DNA of 64,000 nucleotides from JBGAPH01 sp046349955 (GTDB lineage: Bacteria; Planctomycetota; Planctomycetia; Pirellulales; JBGAPH01). Shown one piece after another: positions 59,798 through 64,000 of the stretch (position 1 is the stretch's first letter; each line of letters starts with the position of its first letter). Under the pieces are notes generated by a model. The model had not been told where the DNA came from, did no database searches, and saw only the letters and a program-made list of their open reading frames with translations. The position numbers and the translations under genes were made by a program. Location of the stretch: positions 1 to 64,000 of the forward strand of contig JAXMBI010000007.1 of the NCBI GenBank assembly GCA_046349955.1, written 5' to 3'.

Positions 59798-61605
59798 GCT
59801 CGATCACCGTTGGTTCGCACGACCATGCCCATCACCCGGCCCACGGCGGGGTGGGGCACTTCCTCAACACCTATGTGTTCTCCAAAGACCACAAGGTGAT
59901 TGGCATTCAGTTCCTGTTCTCTACGCTGCTGTGGTTCTTCGTCGGCGGGCTGCTCGCGCTCGCGGTGCGTTGGCAGGTGGCCTGGCCCTGGTCGCCGGTG
60001 CCGGTGCTTGGCCGGCTGCTGTTCGCCGAGCAAGGCGGCCAGATGTCGCCCGAGTTCTACACGATGCTGTTCACCATGCACGCCACGGTGATGATCTTCT
60101 TCGTGATCATCCCGATTCTGGCGGGCGCGTTCGGCAACTTCCTGATCCCGCTGATGATCGGGGCCGACGACATGGCCTTCCCCACGCTCAACATGCTGAG
60201 CTATTGGTTCATGTGGCCGGCCTTCCTCTGCGCCATCATGAGCTTTTTCACCCCCGGCGGGCCCGACGCCGCGCCTGCCAGCGGTTGGACGGGCTATCCG
60301 CCGCTGACGGCCATCAAAGCGGCGGCCCCCGGCAGCGCGGTCGCTCAAGACTGGTTTCTGCTCGCCCTGATCTTCGTGGGCATTTCTTCGATGATGGGCT
60401 CGGTCAATTACATGACCACCATCATCCAGATGCGCGCCCCCGGCATGACGATGTTCCGCCTGCCGATGACGATCTGGGCCATGTTCATCACGGCCGTGCT
60501 CCAGGCCTTCGCCCTGCCGGTGCTCACGGCCGCCTTGTTCATGCAGCTCATGGACCGCAACCTGGGCACGGGCTTCTTCCTGCCCGAGGGCTTGCAGGCG
60601 AACAACTCGGACCCGGCCACCGGCGGCGGCCATCCGCTGTTGTGGCAGCACTTGTTCTGGTTCTATTCCCATCCGGCCGTGTACATCATGATCCTGCCGG
60701 CGATGGGCATGGTGTCCGACATGATCAGTTGCTTTTCGCGCAAGCCGCTGTTCGGCTACAAGCCGATGGTCTACTCGATCGCCGGCATCGCGGGGCTGGG
60801 CTTCATCGTCTGGGGCCACCACATGTTCGTGTCGGGCATGAACCCGGCCCTGGGCATGACGTTCATGGTCTCGACGATGATGATCGCGCTCCCTAGCGCG
60901 ATCAAAACCTTCAACTGGCTCGGGACGATTTGGGGGGGCAAGCTCGAGTTCACCACCCCCATGCTGTTCGCCCTGTCGTTCGTGTCGATGTTCATCATCG
61001 GCGGCCTGTCGGGCATCTTCATGGCGGCCACGCCGGTCGACATCTTTATTCACGACACCTACTTCATCGTGGCCCACTTCCACTACGTGCTCTTCGCCGG
61101 CACGGCGATGGGCGTGTTTGGGGCGATCTACTTTTGGTTCCCCAAGATGTTCGGCCGGCTGATGAACGAGCCCTTGGGCAAGCTGCACTTCGTGCTCACG
61201 TTCATCTTCCTGAACGGCACCTTCTTCCCGATGCACATCCTGGGCGCCGTGGGCTTTCCGCGCCGCCTGGCTGATCCCTATCACTACGCCACGTTCCACC
61301 ATCTCCAGCACTTGAACGAAATCATGACCTACTGCGCCATCGGCATGGTGGCCACGCAGGTGATCTTTGCCTTCAACTTCGTGTGGAGCATGTTCCAGGG
61401 GGCGCCGGCGGGGCGGAATCCGTGGCGGGCCAACGGCCTGGAATGGACGGCCCCCAGCCCGCCGGGGCACGGCAACTTCGACTTCCAACCGATCGTCTAC
61501 CGCGGTCCCTACGAGTACAACTCGCCCGAGATCGAGGAAGACTACTACCCTCAAACGCAACCGCCGCCGGAAGGGGTCGATCCCAATGCCCCGCCGGCCC
61601 ACTAG
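59794..61605 (+). CDS. coxA: cytochrome c oxidase subunit I, A2-type
   Basis: 603 residues, twelve main helices. Ligands: low-spin haem H96 (TMHATVM), CuB H293 with the linked Tyr297 (HPAVY), H342 and H343, and the two haem His H428 and H430 in the HFHY region (DTYFIVAHFHYVL). The helix-VI Glu of A1-type oxidases (HPEVY) is replaced by Ala, while YS (291-292) precedes the His: the YSHP pattern of A2-type enzymes. The His-rich N-terminus (HDHAHHPAHGG) may bind metal. It overlaps coxB. Confidence 0.97.
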   Translation: MSSITVGSHDHAHHPAHGGVGHFLNTYVFSKDHKVIGIQFLFSTLLWFFVGGLLALAVRWQVAWPWSPVPVLGRLLFAEQGGQMSPEFYTMLFTMHATVMIFFVIIPILAGAFGNFLIPLMIGADDMAFPTLNMLSYWFMWPAFLCAIMSFFTPGGPDAAPASGWTGYPPLTAIKAAAPGSAVAQDWFLLALIFVGISSMMGSVNYMTTIIQMRAPGMTMFRLPMTIWAMFITAVLQAFALPVLTAALFMQLMDRNLGTGFFLPEGLQANNSDPATGGGHPLLWQHLFWFYSHPAVYIMILPAMGMVSDMISCFSRKPLFGYKPMVYSIAGIAGLGFIVWGHHMFVSGMNPALGMTFMVSTMMIALPSAIKTFNWLGTIWGGKLEFTTPMLFALSFVSMFIIGGLSGIFMAATPVDIFIHDTYFIVAHFHYVLFAGTAMGVFGAIYFWFPKMFGRLMNEPLGKLHFVLTFIFLNGTFFPMHILGAVGFPRRLADPYHYATFHHLQHLNEIMTYCAIGMVATQVIFAFNFVWSMFQGAPAGRNPWRANGLEWTAPSPPGHGNFDFQPIVYRGPYEYNSPEIEEDYYPQTQPPPEGVDPNAPPAH

Positions 61606-61671
61606 GTCTTGAACTCCAAATCGCCGGCCGGACCTCGTTATCCCCGAGTAATCCGGCGGCCCGCTTGCCGC

Positions 61672-62667
61672 GTGAAGTCCGCCTCTGACAACTTGACGAG
61701 CGTTTGGCCCCATCGCTGGGCTGTGGCGCTCGTCTGCGCCACCTTCCCGCTCATCTGGGTGGGCGGCCTGGTCACCACGTATCAGGCCGGCATGGCGGTG
61801 CCGGACTGGCCGAACACCTACGGCTACAACCTGTTTCTCTACCCCTGGCAAACCTGGCTGTTCGGGCCGTGGGACCTGTTCATCGAACACGGCCATCGGT
61901 TGCTCGGCGCGCTGGTGGGCTTGCTGGCGATTGGGCTTGTGATCTCCGTTTGGAGATCACTGCAACCGCGCCGCCTTAAGGTCTGGTCGCTCGTGGCGCT
62001 CCTGGCAGTGGTTGGTCAGGGAGTGCTGGGGGGCCTGCGCGTGGTGCTCGATGAGCGGCTGCTCGCCATGATTCATGGGTGTGTCGGTCCGGCATTCTTC
62101 GCCCTGTGTGCGGCGCTTACGGCGATCACGGCGCCGTGCTTTACGACCGCGCAAAACGCGTCGCCGCGAATCGCCCGCGTTCATCGTCTGGCGATGCTCA
62201 CCGCCGCGCTCGCCTATCTGCAAATCGTGTTTGGCGCCGCCGTGCGCCACCTGCCGCCTGGGGCGGAGCCCGAGGTGTTCCGCGTGGCGATGTTCGCCCA
62301 TCTGTTCATGGCGCTGGCCTTGAGCGTACACATCGTGTTGCTGGGGGTTCGTTCGGCGGCCGCGCCAAGAACGCTGCGCCGCCCGGCGTTTGCCTTGGTC
62401 GGCCTGTTGTGCGTGCAAGTGCTGCTCGGCTGCGGCGCCTGGGTGACGAACTATAACTGGCCCGCCTGGATTGGCGAGCACGCCTGGTCGGAAGGGTTCG
62501 TCGTGCAGGCCGAAGGCGGGGTGCAGGCCCTGATCACCACGGCCCATCAGGCCACCGGCTCGCTGATTCTGGCGCTGGCCGTGCTGGCCGCGGTGCGGTC
62601 GGCAGGTTCGCCCGTGCGTTCGCCCACCGTGTCGCTTCCCACGCGCCTGGCGGGGGTGGCGGCATGA
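61672..62667 (+). CDS. ctaA: haem A synthase (COX15/CtaA family)
   Basis: 331 residues, eight helices. The histidines for haem binding lie in EHGHRLLGALVG, IHGCVGP, AHLFMALALSVH and TTAHQATGSL. The LVTTYQAGMAVPDWPNTYG near the start is typical. It oxidises haem O to haem A. The GTG start is one choice; a TTG at 61609 is in frame. Its stop overlaps the next gene (ATGA). Confidence 0.9.
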   Translation: MKSASDNLTSVWPHRWAVALVCATFPLIWVGGLVTTYQAGMAVPDWPNTYGYNLFLYPWQTWLFGPWDLFIEHGHRLLGALVGLLAIGLVISVWRSLQPRRLKVWSLVALLAVVGQGVLGGLRVVLDERLLAMIHGCVGPAFFALCAALTAITAPCFTTAQNASPRIARVHRLAMLTAALAYLQIVFGAAVRHLPPGAEPEVFRVAMFAHLFMALALSVHIVLLGVRSAAAPRTLRRPAFALVGLLCVQVLLGCGAWVTNYNWPAWIGEHAWSEGFVVQAEGGVQALITTAHQATGSLILALAVLAAVRSAGSPVRSPTVSLPTRLAGVAA

Positions 62668-63566
62668 GTTCTCCCGTACTGGTTTACGAAAACCGCCGCG
62701 AGCTGCTGCTGGCTCGCTTCGGCGATTATCTCGAGCTTTCCAAGCCGCGGATCGCCCTGCTGGAGCTGGTGGTCGTGGCGGTCGCCGCCTATGCCGCCGG
62801 CTGGAGCCCGGCCGAGCCTTGGCTGCTCGTCAGCACGCTCTTGGGCACAACGCTCTTGGCCGCGAGCGCAAGCGCGCTCAACCAATGGCTCGAGCACGAG
62901 ACCGACGGCATGATGCCCCGCACCTGCGGGCGTCCGCTCCCCGGTGGGCGGCTCACGCCGAACGAGGTGCTGTGGTTCGGCGCGATCGCGCTCGGCTTCG
63001 GCGCAGCCGTGTTGTTGGCCTTCGTCAACCTGCGGACGGCCGCGGTGGGTCTCGCCACCTGGGGGCTGTACGTCTGGGTTTACACGCCGCTCAAGTCGCG
63101 CACGGTGGCCAACACCGCGGTCGGCGCGGTGGCCGGCGCCCTGCCGGTGCTCATCGGCTGGTCGTCCACCGGCAAGCCGTGGGGGCTCGAGGCGTACGCC
63201 TGGTTCCTGATTCTGTTTCTTTGGCAGTTTCCGCACTTCATGGCCATCGCCTGGCTCTACCGAGAGCACTATGCGGCGGCCGGGCTGAAGATGTTGGCCG
63301 TCACCGACCCCAGCGGACGCCGCGCAGGTGCCCAGGCCGTGCTGTCGGCGCTGGCGCTCGTGCCCGTGAGCCTGGTGCCGGTGATGCAGCAGCTTGGGGG
63401 CGGACTGTATTTTGGTTGGACGCTGGCTCTGGGGCTGGGTCAACTGGCCTGCGCCGTCGCCTTTGCCTTGCAGACGAACGATCGCACGGCCCGTTGGCTG
63501 TTGCGGGCGTCGTTGATCTACTTGCCCACGTTGTTGCTGTTGCGGTTGGTGACCTCCCTGTCCTGA
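62664..63566 (+). CDS. ctaB: haem O synthase (protohaem IX farnesyltransferase)
   Basis: 300 residues, UbiA superfamily, with about seven to nine helices. The active-site region NQWLEHETDGMMPRTCGRPLP matches the N-x-x-x-D-x-x-x-D/MPRT pattern, though with E/H/E substitutions before the MPRT. A second site is near FLWQFPHFMAIAWLYREHYAAAGLKML. It farnesylates haem B to haem O, the substrate of the preceding enzyme. It overlaps ctaA by four bases. Confidence 0.95.
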   Translation: MSSPVLVYENRRELLLARFGDYLELSKPRIALLELVVVAVAAYAAGWSPAEPWLLVSTLLGTTLLAASASALNQWLEHETDGMMPRTCGRPLPGGRLTPNEVLWFGAIALGFGAAVLLAFVNLRTAAVGLATWGLYVWVYTPLKSRTVANTAVGAVAGALPVLIGWSSTGKPWGLEAYAWFLILFLWQFPHFMAIAWLYREHYAAAGLKMLAVTDPSGRRAGAQAVLSALALVPVSLVPVMQQLGGGLYFGWTLALGLGQLACAVAFALQTNDRTARWLLRASLIYLPTLLLLRLVTSLS

Positions 63567-63614
63567 TCCCGAATCGTTTTTCCCTTTCGCCACGAGCGAG
63601 CGCACGCACGAACC

Positions 63615-64000
63615 ATGGACCACGCCCAGCCTGCCGCCGCCCACGGCCACGACGATCATCACGAAGGCCACGGCCATCTGACGCTGTCGTACCATCCGGG
63701 GCTGCCGCTGCCGAACGCCAAGCTGTTCATGTGGCTGTTCCTGTCGACGGAGATCATGTTCTTCGCCGGTCTGATCGGCACTTACATCGTGTTGCGGTTC
63801 GGCGCGCCGGCCTGGCCGCGGGCGCACGACGTGCATCTGAGCGAGATCATCGGCTTCTTCAACACGATCGTGCTCATCATCTCGAGCGTGTCGGTGGTGC
63901 TGGCCCTCGAGGCCGCCCGGCAGAACAACGCTAAGCTGGCCAAGATCTATCTGCTAGTGACCTTCGGTCTGGGCGCCACGTTCCTGGGCATCAAGCTCTA
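63615..64000 (+). CDS. coxC: cytochrome c oxidase subunit III, 3' end missing
   Basis: The first 128 residues of subunit III. A His-rich start (HAQPAAAHGHDDHHEGHGH) leads to helices AKLFMWLFLSTEIMFFAGLIGTYIVLRFG and IGFFNTIVLIISSVSVVLALEAAR and KIYLLVTFGLGATFLGIKLY. The MWLFLSTEIMFFAGL and SSVSVVLA strings are family marks. The gene runs off the right edge. Confidence 0.92.
   Translation, partial: MDHAQPAAAHGHDDHHEGHGHLTLSYHPGLPLPNAKLFMWLFLSTEIMFFAGLIGTYIVLRFGAPAWPRAHDVHLSEIIGFFNTIVLIISSVSVVLALEAARQNNAKLAKIYLLVTFGLGATFLGIKL

Noticed and set aside
59755..61896. Long minus-strand open frame opposite coxA
   Set aside because: Composition is that of an antisense shadow (His/Arg/Glu-rich) and coxA is unmistakable on the plus strand.

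Overview
This window is G+C-rich bacterial DNA that most likely comes from a planctomycete (Planctomycetota, probably Pirellulales). The evidence is three PEP-CTERM sorted surface proteins (one with dockerin-like repeats), a PVC-type haem-binding CxxCH dehydrogenase of about 1000 residues, HEAT-repeat and PQQ-propeller proteins with exported N-termini, frequent GTG starts, many small lipoproteins, and a menaquinol-type b/Rieske complex encoded with a giant multihaem cytochrome. No rRNA or tRNA genes, CRISPR arrays, phage genes or complete insertion sequences were found by eye.

Layout. 1-8.4 kb: the 5' end of a TolC-like lipoprotein gene running off the left edge, two PEP-CTERM proteins, a methyltransferase converging on rplU (L21), a large Hsp70-like protein and a family 2 glycosyltransferase. 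8.7-18.5 kb: rimO-pgsA-membrane protein, a minus-strand group (small lipoprotein, PEP-CTERM protein, coiled-coil exported protein), a peroxiredoxin overlapping cydB, a pseudopilin-like protein, a methyltransferase and a TIM-barrel isomerase-like protein. 18.7-21.8 kb: an outer-membrane assembly factor (BamA) encoded as two coupled genes, one with five POTRA domains and one with the beta-barrel. 22-34.3 kb: a chorismate-lyase-like protein, a membrane protein with a MarR/ArsR-like regulator, a DUF1805 protein, leuA with a complete leucine attenuator, a HEAT-repeat protein, a PQQ-propeller protein, aroA, a cyclophilin lipoprotein and a ferredoxin. 34.5-47.2 kb: an acetyltransferase, the PVC dehydrogenase, a second TolC-like lipoprotein, a nitrilase, a double-domain ClpP/NfeD membrane protein, two small lipoproteins (one His-rich) and a DUF4392 protein.

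47.4-64 kb is a single-direction respiratory locus: Rieske protein, b6-type cytochrome b, an enlarged cytochrome b C-terminal subunit, a 1505-residue octahaem cytochrome with a PDZ-like domain, a small lipoprotein, two cupredoxins, a dihaem lipoprotein cytochrome, cytochrome c oxidase subunits II and I (A2 type by its YSHP motif), haem A synthase, haem O synthase and the start of subunit III. It reads as one electron path from menaquinol through b/Rieske and the octahaem protein, over copper or haem carriers, to a CuA/haem-copper oxidase, with the cofactor biosynthesis enzymes included.

The intergenic gaps are rich in short palindromic elements of several families (REP/REPIN-like doublets). 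The observations most worth following up are the leuA attenuator, the split BamA, the octahaem-PDZ b/Rieske complex, the Rieske N-terminal ADILAAAR repeats, and cydB without an adjacent cydA.
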